In this document: one piece after another, positions 49,545 to 58,222 of the stretch | Position numbering within the stretch: position 1 is the first letter of the stretch | Layout: each line of letters begins with the position of its first letter | Assembly: GCF_000971295.1 (NCBI RefSeq) | Contig: NZ_LANJ01000047.1 | Span: forward strand, 1 to 64,000 | DNA from: Devosia epidermidihirudinis | GTDB taxonomy: Bacteria; Pseudomonadota; Alphaproteobacteria; Rhizobiales; Devosiaceae | DNA length: 64,000 bases | Direction: 5' to 3' | Made by a program: the position numbers and the translations under genes | The notes under the pieces: model-generated | Seen by the model: the letters and a program-made list of their open reading frames with translations, nothing else | Databases searched by the model: none | What the model was told of the DNA's origin: nothing

Positions 49545-49861
49545 TGCCGCATAACCCTCTTGGTTGCCTGCCTGCTCAACCGCCCGATTCCTGAAGAAAA
49601 ACCGGGGGCTCGCTGACGCTTGTTCTGGTCTGGAAAAGGGGAAATCCGGAGCCCCTTCAAAGTCCGGCCCGCTCTAGCACAAGCCTTGCGCGCCTTGCAA
49701 GGCTTGGGGGCGCGATTCAAATGCGGCGAAAGTGTCGCAGGGTCTAGCCTGTGCAAAGTCTGGCGCGCCATGATGTGGCCACATCCCCGCAATCGCCGCA
49801 CACACATGCAGTCAATCGACTGTTCGGCCTGTATATTTCGCGCTGCACACGGGATTTGCCG
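49545..49861 (-). promoter_or_regulatory. 317-bp region before atpH with a perfect 10-bp hairpin
   Basis: This gap lies between the ends of priA and the start of atpHAGDC, both minus strand, so it should carry the atp promoter. CAAGCCTTGC (49680-49689) pairs perfectly with GCAAGGCTTG (49697-49706) with a 7-base loop, about 140-160 bases before atpH. No T-run follows in either direction, so it is more likely an operator or leader element than a terminator. No gene seen. Confidence 0.5.
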
Positions 49862-52030
49862 CTACATGAAGCTCATGGGGTCGATATCGACCTGCACCCG
49901 CAGGTTGCCGGTGACCTTTTCCGCTGATGCCAGCCAGAATCGGACATAGCCGGAGAGATCGAAATCCTTGCCCGACTGGGCGAGCAGCCGCACGCGATGG
50001 CGACCACGCACCATGGCGATCGGCGCATCGGCCGGCCCGAACAGGCGCACCCCTTCGGCCATCGGTGCGGCCGACAGCAGCTTCTTGGCGTAGTTCATCG
50101 CCACATCATGCTCGTTTGCCGAAACGATCAGCGCCGCCAGCCGCCCGAATGGCGGCAAGCCCCCCGCCTCACGGGCCTGCAGTTCATGGGCATAAAACGC
50201 CTCGCGATCCCCGGTCACCATGGCCCGCATCACGGGGTGGTCGGGGTGATAGGTCTGAAGGAACGCCTTGCCGGTCTTGGAGGCGCGACCGGCCCGGCCC
50301 GCCACCTGGGTCAAAATCTGGAAGGTTTTTTCCCCCGCGCGCGGATCGCCATGCGCCAGGCCCAGATCCGCATCGAGCACGCCAACCACCGATAGCTTTT
50401 CAAAATGGTGCCCCTTGGAGACCAGCTGCGTGCCGATGATCAGGTCAAACTCACCGCGCTCGATCTCGGAGAATCGGTCGCGCAATTGGGCATTGCTGCC
50501 CATGTCGGATGAGAGGATCACCCGGCGCGCGTCGGGAAACCGTGCGGCCGCCTCTTCGGCGACGCGCTCGATGCCCGGACCCACCGCGATCAGCGCATCA
50601 GCCTCGCCACAGGCGCTGCAGACCTTGGGCGTTCGCACTTCATGCCCGCAATGGTGGCACATGAGCACCCCGCGGAAGCGGTGCTCGACCATCCAGGCCG
50701 AACAGTCAGGACACTGATATTGATGACCGCAGGAGCGGCACAGGGTCAGGGGCGCATAGCCGCGTCGGTTGAGAAACAGCAGCGCCTGCTCGCCACGCTC
50801 AATGGCCGAAAACACCTCACGGGCCAGCTGCGGCGCGATCCACTGTCCCTTTTCCGGGCCATCCACCCGCATGTCGATGGTGGTGATATTGGGCATGGCG
50901 GCTTCGGCAAAGCGCGCCGTCAGCATCACATGGGCATAGCGCCCGCCATTGGCATTGTTGCGTGTTTCCACCGACGGCGTCGCTGAGGACAGAATCACCC
51001 GCGCATTGGCGAGATGGGCCCGCACCACCGCCATGTCGCGAGCATGATAATTGACCCCCTCCGACTGCTTGTAGGCACCGTCGTGCTCTTCATCGAGCAC
51101 CAGCATGCCCAGCTCGCGAAACGGCAGGAACAGCGCCGAGCGCGCGCCAACCACCGCCCGCACTGTGCCGTCGAGCACGCCACGCCAAACCCTGCCGCGC
51201 TGCACCGGCGTCATTTCGGAATGCCATTCCGCCGGGCGTGTGCCAAAGCGGCGCGTAAAACGATCGAGGAAAGTGTGGGTCAGGGCAATTTCAGGCAGCA
51301 GGATCAACGCCTGCCGGCCCGCCCGCAGCGTTTCCGCCACCGCCTCGAAGAACACCTCGGTCTTGCCACCGCCGGTGACGCCATCGAGTAGCGCGACGCC
51401 GAACTTGTGCGGATCGAGCGCCGAAATCTGCGCCAGAGCGGCCTGTTGTTCCGGACTGAGTTTGGCAATTGCCGCGTCGGGATCGGGCGGCAGCACGATG
51501 GGCGGCGCGGCCATTTCCAGACGCTCCACCGCCCCTGCCCGCTCCAGCCCCTCGATGACCGAGGCCGACACACCCGAGGCGCCGATGAGCGCAGCCTTGG
51601 GCCAAGCCATCTCGTCCATCAAGACATCGAGCACCCGCAGCCGCGCCGGGGTGAGCTTTTCCGGATCGCGGCCCGTGCGGCGATAGGCAATGACGGGTTT
51701 GGGCGTATCGAGCGCTTCGCTCGAGCGCAGCACGGCGCGCAACACCTGTCCCGGTGGCGCCAGCGTATACCGCGCCACCCATTCGACCAGCTTGAGCAAT
51801 TCCTCGCTGAGCGGAGGCACATCATAGGCCATCGCGATATCGCGCAGCCGGTTATGCGCCACCATGTCCTTGGGCGGCCCCCAGACCACGCCCAGCGTCA
51901 GGCGCGGTCCCAGCGGCACGGCAACGATGGAGCCGCGCACCACCGCCATTCCGGCAGGCACGCGGTAGCTGTAGGGGCCTTCGACGGCCACCCCCACCAT
52001 GACGGCGACGATGTCTGGACGGTGTTCCAT
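49862..52030 (-). CDS. priA: Primosomal helicase PriA
   Basis: 722 residues from the ATG at 52030; an ATG at 52051 adds seven residues, and neither has a clear ribosome site. N-terminal DNA-binding domain (PYSYRVPAGM), helicase Walker A LLDGVTGGGKTEVF, DEEH box (LVLDEEHDGAYKQ), and the zinc-binding cysteines CRSCGHQYQCPDC and CHHCGHEVRTPKVCSACG. It restarts stalled replication forks. Located beside atpH, as in many alphaproteobacteria. Confidence 0.96.
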   Translation of the reverse strand: MEHRPDIVAVMVGVAVEGPYSYRVPAGMAVVRGSIVAVPLGPRLTLGVVWGPPKDMVAHNRLRDIAMAYDVPPLSEELLKLVEWVARYTLAPPGQVLRAVLRSSEALDTPKPVIAYRRTGRDPEKLTPARLRVLDVLMDEMAWPKAALIGASGVSASVIEGLERAGAVERLEMAAPPIVLPPDPDAAIAKLSPEQQAALAQISALDPHKFGVALLDGVTGGGKTEVFFEAVAETLRAGRQALILLPEIALTHTFLDRFTRRFGTRPAEWHSEMTPVQRGRVWRGVLDGTVRAVVGARSALFLPFRELGMLVLDEEHDGAYKQSEGVNYHARDMAVVRAHLANARVILSSATPSVETRNNANGGRYAHVMLTARFAEAAMPNITTIDMRVDGPEKGQWIAPQLAREVFSAIERGEQALLFLNRRGYAPLTLCRSCGHQYQCPDCSAWMVEHRFRGVLMCHHCGHEVRTPKVCSACGEADALIAVGPGIERVAEEAAARFPDARRVILSSDMGSNAQLRDRFSEIERGEFDLIIGTQLVSKGHHFEKLSVVGVLDADLGLAHGDPRAGEKTFQILTQVAGRAGRASKTGKAFLQTYHPDHPVMRAMVTGDREAFYAHELQAREAGGLPPFGRLAALIVSANEHDVAMNYAKKLLSAAPMAEGVRLFGPADAPIAMVRGRHRVRLLAQSGKDFDLSGYVRFWLASAEKVTGNLRVQVDIDPMSFM

Positions 52031-52094
52031 TTGTGCCCGTTCTGTTCGCATCAGACCGTAACGGGCGCAAGTGATTCTGCCAAAGCGACAGCGG

Positions 52095-52772
52095 TCAGAT
52101 CACGACCAGCGTCGAGCCGACTCGTACCGCATCGTGCAGATGGATAATGTCCTGCTGCAGCAGACGCACGCAACCGCTCGACACAGCCTGACCGATCGAA
52201 CGTTCGTCGGGATTGCCGTGAATACGGTAGATGGTGTCGACATTGCCCTGATGGATATAGAGCGTGCGCGCACCCAGCGGATTGTCGATGCTTGGCTCCA
52301 TGCCGCGACGATACTGTTCCAGCTCGGGCTGGCGTTCAATCATCTCGGATGGTGGGGTCCAGCGTGGCCACTCGCGCTTGTAGGCGATGTGAGCGCGGCC
52401 CGACCAAGCATAGCCGGCACGGCCAATACCAACACCATAGCGGGTGGCAAGGCCATCCTGGCCGACGTGGTAGAGGAAGCGGTTTGGCGTATCGACGACC
52501 ACGGTACCGGGCTTTTCGCCGGTCGGATCGATCACCTGCTGGCGCCAGTAGATGGGGTCAACCAGCGACATATCGGCAGCGCGCAGCGGGAAGGGCTCGT
52601 CATAGATCGGGCCATACATCATCTGCACTTCAGGCGGCACAGGATGGCGCGTCTCGGCGACGGGCACCATGCGCGGCTGGGTGGCTGTGGTGGCGCAACC
52701 GGCCAGCGCCAAAGCCGAAAGGCTCGCACCGCCCACCAGGAACTGGCGGCGGCCAAGGATAGGAAGAGTCAT
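52095..52772 (-). CDS. L,D-transpeptidase (YkuD/ErfK family), probable lipoprotein
   Basis: 225 residues. The N-terminus has Arg-Arg (GRRQFLVGG) before ALALAGC, so it may be a Tat-exported lipoprotein with the lipobox Cys near residue 26. The catalytic motif is intact: YRIHGNPDE then SSGCVRL, with Ser-Gly-Cys and a His ahead. It makes 3-3 peptidoglycan cross-links or attaches proteins to the wall. Confidence 0.92.
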   Translation of the reverse strand: MTLPILGRRQFLVGGASLSALALAGCATTATQPRMVPVAETRHPVPPEVQMMYGPIYDEPFPLRAADMSLVDPIYWRQQVIDPTGEKPGTVVVDTPNRFLYHVGQDGLATRYGVGIGRAGYAWSGRAHIAYKREWPRWTPPSEMIERQPELEQYRRGMEPSIDNPLGARTLYIHQGNVDTIYRIHGNPDERSIGQAVSSGCVRLLQQDIIHLHDAVRVGSTLVVI

Positions 52773-52836
52773 GACAAAAGCTTTCTTGGTGCGGCCTCAG
52801 TGGCCGTCGGAACAGATGCGGGCGAGTGAGATGGAC

Positions 52837-53160
52837 TCAGCCCAGCCTCGGAGGCGGCAGCTCGGCGGTCGGTGACTGCCCCCTCGCCAGGGGAACAATG
52901 CGCACGACAGAGCGGGCGGAAAGACTTGGCGGCGCGCTGGCAAGTGCAGGCACCAGAACGCCAAGATCGGGGTGGCATGGCATGACGCGCTTGCCGCCCA
53001 GCTCCTTGCATTTCCACACGAAGGCGGCGTGGCCATCTTTGCTGGTCACGCTATGGCCGTGTTGCGGCACGCCATGCAGCCCAAACCCCATTCCGAAGCT
53101 CGGGCCGGATAGCGCCACAATGGCGAGCACCAGCATCAATATGGACGACAACCGTTTCAT
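52837..53160 (-). CDS. Small secreted protein, unknown function
   Basis: 107 residues with a signal peptide (SSILMLVLAIVALSGPSFG). The mature part has His/Gly-rich MGFGLHGVPQHGHSV and two cysteines (WKCKELG and MPCHPDLG), so possibly one disulphide. The C-terminal half is Pro/Ser-rich. I recognise no family. Lies 64 bases after the transpeptidase start and shares its direction. Confidence 0.6.
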   Translation of the reverse strand: MKRLSSILMLVLAIVALSGPSFGMGFGLHGVPQHGHSVTSKDGHAAFVWKCKELGGKRVMPCHPDLGVLVPALASAPPSLSARSVVRIVPLARGQSPTAELPPPRLG

Positions 53161-53326
53161 ACCCTCGCCTTATCGCGCCAATTGCGGCGCTCGCTAGGCA
53201 GGTCACGCCAGCGTGTCCCCCTGTCTGCGCCGCTGCAGCACCAGTGATGCAAGAGCGCAACACTTAGCCCCATGGTAAACGATATGCGTTAATGTCAGCT
53301 TCACGCGGCGGGGGCAGACTGGGGGC

Positions 53327-54256
53327 ATGGTCGACTCAGCTTTTGCCACCGATGACTTCATCCGCGCCCAGATTGCCGCCTGGCAGCGCGAGCTCGGCTC
53401 CGTGCGGCGGCTCGCCGACAATACGCTCGAAGCCTATAGACGCGATCTCAGCCAGTTCCTCGGATTTCTCGCCGGACATACCGGCGGACCGGTGACGCTG
53501 GCGACGCTCAGGGAATTGCGCGGTGGCGATATTCGCGCCTTCATGGCCCAGCGCCGCAATGAGACCCTGGGCTCGCGCTCGCTTGCCAGAGTATTGTCAG
53601 CGCTCAAATCTTTCTTCCGCTTCATGGAGCGCGAGGGCGTGGTGGCGACCGAGGCGCTCAACGTGATCCGCACGCCAAAACTGGCCAAGTCCCTGCCCAA
53701 GGCGCTGACCGTGATCGAGGCGCGTGCCACCATTTCGGCAACGGAAGAGATGGAGGACCGCCCCTGGGTCGCGGCGCGCGACATGGCGGTGCTCTCGCTC
53801 TGCTATGGCGCGGGACTGCGTATTGCCGAAGCCCTGGCGGTGACCCGAGGCGATCTGGAAGGCACGGCCATTCGCGTCAATGGCAAGGGCGGCAAGATAA
53901 GGTTGGTGCCGCTGATCGAGGCGGTGCGCCGCTCCATCGAGCTGTACCTCAGCCTTAGCCCCTTCAAATCAGCGCCCGATGAGCCGCTGTTCCGCGGGGT
54001 GCGGGGCGGCGTGCTGTCGCCGCGGCTGATCCAGATGCGGGTTGTGCAGCTGCGCTCGGCCCTTGGACTGCCGCCTTCGGCGACGCCGCATGCCCTGCGC
54101 CATTCCTTTGCCACCCATCTTCTCGGGCGTGGTGGCGACCTCAGAGCCATTCAGGAATTGCTGGGCCACGCCTCGCTCTCGACCACCCAGATCTATACCG
54201 CCGTCGACACCGATCGCCTGCTCGAGAGCTATCAAAAGGCTCACCCACGGGGCTGA
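53327..54256 (+). CDS. xerC: XerC-like tyrosine recombinase
   Basis: 309 residues. N-terminal core-binding SAM-like domain (about 15-110; ADNTLEAYRRDLSQFLGFL). The catalytic domain has Arg in YGAGLRIAEAL, Lys in VNGKGGKIRLVPL, His-x-x-Arg in HALRHSFATHLL, His in LLGHASLSTTQIY and the Tyr of that segment. XerC acts with XerD at dif to resolve chromosome dimers. Chromosomal context (next to priA) and length fit XerC rather than a phage integrase. Confidence 0.9.
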   Translation: MVDSAFATDDFIRAQIAAWQRELGSVRRLADNTLEAYRRDLSQFLGFLAGHTGGPVTLATLRELRGGDIRAFMAQRRNETLGSRSLARVLSALKSFFRFMEREGVVATEALNVIRTPKLAKSLPKALTVIEARATISATEEMEDRPWVAARDMAVLSLCYGAGLRIAEALAVTRGDLEGTAIRVNGKGGKIRLVPLIEAVRRSIELYLSLSPFKSAPDEPLFRGVRGGVLSPRLIQMRVVQLRSALGLPPSATPHALRHSFATHLLGRGGDLRAIQELLGHASLSTTQIYTAVDTDRLLESYQKAHPRG

Positions 54257-54467
54257 ATGCGTTAGCACACTGCTAGCCTTTACAGTCGCACTGACGCGGA
54301 ATATGACAATCGCCATGCACACGTTCGCCGCCAATCTCCTCCTTACGATCTGGCTTTCTGGCTCCCCTCAGGACCGGAACGAACGCTGACGTCCAGCTTT
54401 TCGTTGAAACCGGCCCGCCATCAGGCGCTCCGGTGAACTGTGTGGTGGGTCCGAAAAGGAACTCTCC

Positions 54468-55427
54468 ATGACTTCCCCCGCCGCCACCGCAAATGCCGAC
54501 AATGATCCCTTGGGCTACGCCTTCGCCGTGATGGGCGCGGTGCTGTTTTCCACCAAGGGCATTTTCATCAAGCTCGCCTATGGCGAAGGCGTCTCCGCCG
54601 AGATGCTGCTCAGCCTGCGCATGCTGGTGGCACTGCCGGTCTATCTCGTCATTCTGGTCACGGTTTTGCGCCGCGAGGATAAACTGCGCCGCGCGCTGAC
54701 CCTGCCGGTCGTGCTGGTCAGCATGGCGATCGGCATTCTGGGCTACTACATTTCGAGCTATCTCGATTTCCTCAGCCTGAACTTTGTCAGCGCGCAATAT
54801 GAGCGGCTGGTGCTGTTCACCTATCCCTTCTTCGTGCTGCTGTTTGGCGTGTGGTTCTTTGGCGACCGCATGGTGTGGCGCGTGGTGCCGGCCATGCTCG
54901 TATCCTATGCCGGGCTGTTGGTGATCTTTGGCTGGAACCTGGCCGTCGAGCCCGATGGCCTGCTGGTGGGCACGCTGCTGGTGCTGGGTTCAGCCATTAC
55001 CTTTGCGTTCTATCAGCATCTGGCCAAGCGGCAGATGCTGATGGTGGGCACCGCGCTGTTCACCTGTATCGGCATGTCGACGGCAGGCGTCTGCGCCATT
55101 GCACAAAACCTCATCATATCGGGACCATCGAGCTACCTGACGCTTACGCCCGAGGTCTGGGGATATGGTCTAGCCCTGGGCATATTGGGCACCGTCCTGC
55201 CCTCGTTTTTGATGAATGCGGGCATGGCGCGCATCGGCGCGCGGGCAACATCCTCGACCGCCGCCTTCGGCCCGATCGTCACCATCGTCTTCGCCGTTAT
55301 TGTGCTGTCCGAACCCTTTACCCTCTATCACGCACTTGGTACGGCGCTGGTGTTGGCGGGCTCGGTGCTGTTTACCCGTGCTGAAAAGCGCGCACGGCAG
55401 CAGGCACGATCACTTTCTGCCCGCTGA
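54468..55427 (+). CDS. DMT-superfamily (EamA) transporter
   Basis: 319 residues with ten predicted transmembrane helices in two EamA repeats (LGYAFAVMGAVLFSTKGIFIKLAYGEGV and LLVGTLLVLGSAITFAFYQHLAKR). Members export amino acids, metabolites or drugs. No ligand can be given. Preceded by a 211-bp gap in which I see nothing except a small dyad TAGC/GCTA near 54267. Confidence 0.9.
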   Translation: MTSPAATANADNDPLGYAFAVMGAVLFSTKGIFIKLAYGEGVSAEMLLSLRMLVALPVYLVILVTVLRREDKLRRALTLPVVLVSMAIGILGYYISSYLDFLSLNFVSAQYERLVLFTYPFFVLLFGVWFFGDRMVWRVVPAMLVSYAGLLVIFGWNLAVEPDGLLVGTLLVLGSAITFAFYQHLAKRQMLMVGTALFTCIGMSTAGVCAIAQNLIISGPSSYLTLTPEVWGYGLALGILGTVLPSFLMNAGMARIGARATSSTAAFGPIVTIVFAVIVLSEPFTLYHALGTALVLAGSVLFTRAEKRARQQARSLSAR

Positions 55428-55499
55428 GGGTGTCAGCCGCCGCAAAGCCGCTTTAATGTGCCGCCACGAGTGCGCCAAACTTTTGAGAAGGGACACGTC

Positions 55500-56849
55500 T
55501 TGAACGCATTGAATAAACTGATGGGCGGGACCGTATTGGGTCTGGTTCTGGTCGCCGGTCTGGTGGCCCCGTCTTATGCGGACAAGCTGTCGGGGAACCA
55601 GAAAAACCCGCCCTTGGCCCCATCGGCCACCACCACGGCGGTCGGCATTGATTTTGGCGATGACAGCAGCCAATGGGCCAATGACGGGGAGTGCGACGAT
55701 CCCCGCTTTTCCGGTGCCGGCTCGGCCGAAGAATTGCGCGATGAAGACACCCTGCGCGACGCCACCGACTGCCGCGCTGCCTATGAGGCTGGCACCATCG
55801 CCTTTGTCGGCACCGCCACCGAGATTATCGACGATGCCCCGGCGGCCGTTCCTGCCGCAGCGGCAGAGATCGATTTTGGCGATGACAGCAGCGAATGGGC
55901 CAAGGATGGCGAGTGCGACGACCCACGCTTTTCCGGCTCGGGCGCTGCATCCGATATGCTCGAATCCGACACCGGTCATGATGCCACCGACTGCAAGGCC
56001 GCCCACGCGGCCGGCACCGTGACCTTCAACGGCGACAGCCTGCCCGTTGCCGCGGCGCCAATTAGTGCCAAAGACATCGACTTTGGCGACGATAGCAGCG
56101 AATGGGCCAATGACGGGGAATGCGACGACCCGCGCTTCTCGGGCACTGGATCGGCCGCAGAACTGATCGATGCCGACATCCGCAAGGACGCCACCGACTG
56201 CCGTGCCGCTTTTGAGGCGGGCACGGTGAGCTTCACCGGCGCCAGCGCGGTCGGTGACATCGACTATGGCGATGATACCAGCAACTGGGCCAATGATGGG
56301 GAATGCGACGATCCGCGCTTCTCCGGCACCGGCGTTGCGCCAACCCTGCTTGAAGACGACAAGGGACACGACGCCACCGACTGCCGCGAAGCGGTCGAAG
56401 CGGGCACCGCCACCTATAATGGTGAGGACACCGAGGGCGTCAGCACATCGTCCGATCCGGCTGTGTTCGACTATGGCGGCGACTTCAGCAAATGGGCCAA
56501 TGATGGCGAATGTGATGACCCACGTTTTTACGGCGCAGGCACCAACAAGAAGCTGCTGAGCAACGACATGTATAGTGACGCCACCGACTGCAAGGCACTG
56601 GTCGAGGCGGGCACCGTCAGCATCCGCAAGGTCTACACACCGGAATATGCTCAGGGCGCGCCCTATGACAGCACCGGTATCGACTTCGGCGATAACTCTT
56701 CAGACTACGCCCATGATGACCAGTGCGACGACCCACGCTTTGAAGGCCCGGGCGCTGCCAGCACGCTGCTGGACAATGACACCCTGCGCGACGCCGCCGA
56801 CTGCAAGGCCGCGTTCGAGGCCGGCACCATTACGCTGGTGACCGAGTAG
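55500..56849 (+). CDS. Secreted protein of six cysteine-paired repeats
   Basis: 449 residues from a TTG at 55500, which has AAGGGA upstream and opens a signal peptide (LMGGTVLGLVLVAGLVAPSYA); a GTG at 55458 would place a hydrophilic stretch before it. Six repeats of about 55 residues start at 50, 124, 193, 254, 323 and 394. Each contains W/Y-A-x-D-x-ECDDPRF early (QCDDPRF in the last) and D-A-T/A-DCKA near the end, so two cysteines per repeat and many Asp residues. Inferred: each repeat folds with one disulphide and may bind calcium. I do not know its function; similar repeats occur in alphaproteobacterial exported proteins. Confidence 0.85.
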   Translation: MNALNKLMGGTVLGLVLVAGLVAPSYADKLSGNQKNPPLAPSATTTAVGIDFGDDSSQWANDGECDDPRFSGAGSAEELRDEDTLRDATDCRAAYEAGTIAFVGTATEIIDDAPAAVPAAAAEIDFGDDSSEWAKDGECDDPRFSGSGAASDMLESDTGHDATDCKAAHAAGTVTFNGDSLPVAAAPISAKDIDFGDDSSEWANDGECDDPRFSGTGSAAELIDADIRKDATDCRAAFEAGTVSFTGASAVGDIDYGDDTSNWANDGECDDPRFSGTGVAPTLLEDDKGHDATDCREAVEAGTATYNGEDTEGVSTSSDPAVFDYGGDFSKWANDGECDDPRFYGAGTNKKLLSNDMYSDATDCKALVEAGTVSIRKVYTPEYAQGAPYDSTGIDFGDNSSDYAHDDQCDDPRFEGPGAASTLLDNDTLRDAADCKAAFEAGTITLVTE

Positions 56850-56877
56850 TCGTCTGTCTGAGATTTGAAGCTTGAAG

Positions 56878-56903
56878 CGGCGGGGCAAAAGCTCCGCCGT
56901 TTT
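56878..56903. terminator. Terminator after the repeat protein gene
   Basis: CGGCGGGGC (56878-56886) pairs with GCTCCGCCG (56891-56899) with one G-T pair, loop AAAA, then TTTT. It lies between converging genes. Confidence 0.85.
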
Positions 56904-56924
56904 GTTTGGGGGCACCCCTCAATG

Positions 56925-57407
56925 CTAGAACCGCTTGGCGACAAAGGTCTGGCTGCGCGTACCGGGGACACTCGGATGATAGGTGCAGCGCAGGGAATTG
57001 ACCTGGGGCACCAGGACGCGTTCCTTGTTGGCGCCGCCGAAAATCTCGGTGAGGATCTTGTCGAGCAGGCTTTGTGGACGGCAGGTGACGTTGGCGGCGG
57101 CCCAGGCGACATTACCGGTGCAGGACTGGCGGCGCAGATCAATGCTCACGTCGCGGCCGGATACGGCCCAATTGAGCCGCCCTTCGCACCGCACATTGCT
57201 GGCCCGCGCCTGATAGCTGCCGCGCCGTTCAAGGCAGAAGCTGAAATTGGCGCCATAAAGAACACGGTCGGCGCGGTAGCACCCGGCGATGATGGCACCA
57301 TTGGGGGCGTCAGGCACAAACACCCGCGTATTGGCATCCTGCGCCATGGCGGCGCCGGAGAAAATGCAGGTGACCAGAAAGGCCAGAATAGCAAAATAGT
57401 GAGACAT
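56925..57407 (-). CDS. Small secreted cysteine-containing protein, unknown function
   Basis: 160 residues. Signal peptide (FAILAFLVTCIFSGAAMA) cut before QDANTR. The mature part has an even set of cysteines (AGCYRAD, FSFCLERRG, VRCEGRL, QSCTGNV, VTCRPQ, LRCTYH) consistent with three disulphides. No family recognised. Single gene between two terminators. Confidence 0.7.
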   Translation of the reverse strand: MSHYFAILAFLVTCIFSGAAMAQDANTRVFVPDAPNGAIIAGCYRADRVLYGANFSFCLERRGSYQARASNVRCEGRLNWAVSGRDVSIDLRRQSCTGNVAWAAANVTCRPQSLLDKILTEIFGGANKERVLVPQVNSLRCTYHPSVPGTRSQTFVAKRF

Positions 57408-57502
57408 CGTATCATCCCCCTCGGAACTCGTATCGGCAGCTTACTGAGCAGCCAGCGGCCTCGATATAGGGGAATATACGGAGGGCGGTGACCCGCCTCT
57501 GC

Positions 57503-58087
57503 CTATCGCCGCTGCAGCACCAGCGCCTGCAGCATCAGGATCGTCTTGGCGTCGCAGATTTCCCCGCTGCCAACCATTGCCATGGCCGCATCCACTGTCA
57601 GCTCGAAGACCTCGATATCCTCGCCTTCCGCTGCCAGCCCACCGCCTTCGGCGACCTTTTGGCCAGGCGTGTAACGTGCGAGAAAGCACGCGCATTTCTC
57701 GGTCAGCGAACCGGGGCTCATATAGGCGTCGAACAGGAATTGCAGTTCGGCAGGCTCGTAGCCGGTTTCCTCAATGGCCTCGCGACGCGCGGCGATGGCC
57801 GGGGCTTCCCCGTCCAGCAGCCCTGCCGGGGCCTCGATCATCCATGCGGGGTCGCCATTGAGATGAGGCGGCAGGCGAAACTGGCGGGTGAGGATCACTG
57901 TATCGGTCGCCGGCGCATGCAACAGCACGGCGGCAGCGCTGCCATGATCGTAGACCTCACGCAGAACGCTCTGGCGCGTGCCGTCGCGGCGTTCATGGGA
58001 CACGCGGTAATTATCGAGCCGCCCCCAATTGCGGGCGAGCTCGGTGACCCCGTCTATGGTGATGGCATCAGTGGTGGTGTTGCGCAT
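57503..58087 (-). CDS. Nudix hydrolase, NudK (GDP-mannose pyrophosphatase)-like
   Basis: 194 residues. The Nudix box is GLLDGEAPAIAARREAIEET, one residue shorter at the front than in E. coli NudK (GLLDNDEPE). The following YEPAELQFLFDAYMSPGSLTE closely parallels the NudK segment after the box, including the SPG motif. It probably hydrolyses an NDP-sugar or ADP-ribose-like compound. Confidence 0.85.
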   Translation of the reverse strand: MRNTTTDAITIDGVTELARNWGRLDNYRVSHERRDGTRQSVLREVYDHGSAAAVLLHAPATDTVILTRQFRLPPHLNGDPAWMIEAPAGLLDGEAPAIAARREAIEETGYEPAELQFLFDAYMSPGSLTEKCACFLARYTPGQKVAEGGGLAAEGEDIEVFELTVDAAMAMVGSGEICDAKTILMLQALVLQRR

Positions 58088-58171
58088 GGCAGGCCTCGTT
58101 GCAGGCCAGCAGCTATGCCTTAAAGCGCGTTATCCCGCCAGCGTTTGACAACGGCGGGACCAGAAAAGGGA

Positions 58172-58202
58172 AACGTCCCCGAGCCCGAAGCCCGAGGACG
58201 TT
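58172..58202 (-). terminator. Probable terminator of the chemoreceptor gene
   Basis: Arms AACGTCCCCGAGC (58172-58184) and GCCCGAGGACGTT (58190-58202) pair with two mismatches. On the minus strand a T-rich stretch (tttcccttttc) follows. Confidence 0.7.
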
Positions 58203-58222
58203 GGGGAACGCAGTGTTACACG

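Noticed and set aside
53327..54256. Tyrosine recombinase as an island integrase
   Set aside because: Length, motifs and chromosomal context fit XerC; it is 23 kb from the tRNA and among housekeeping genes.
55647..56849. Regular repeats taken as a CRISPR array
   Set aside because: The repeats are about 180-220 bp, diverged and protein-coding; no cas genes or short direct repeats are present anywhere in the window.
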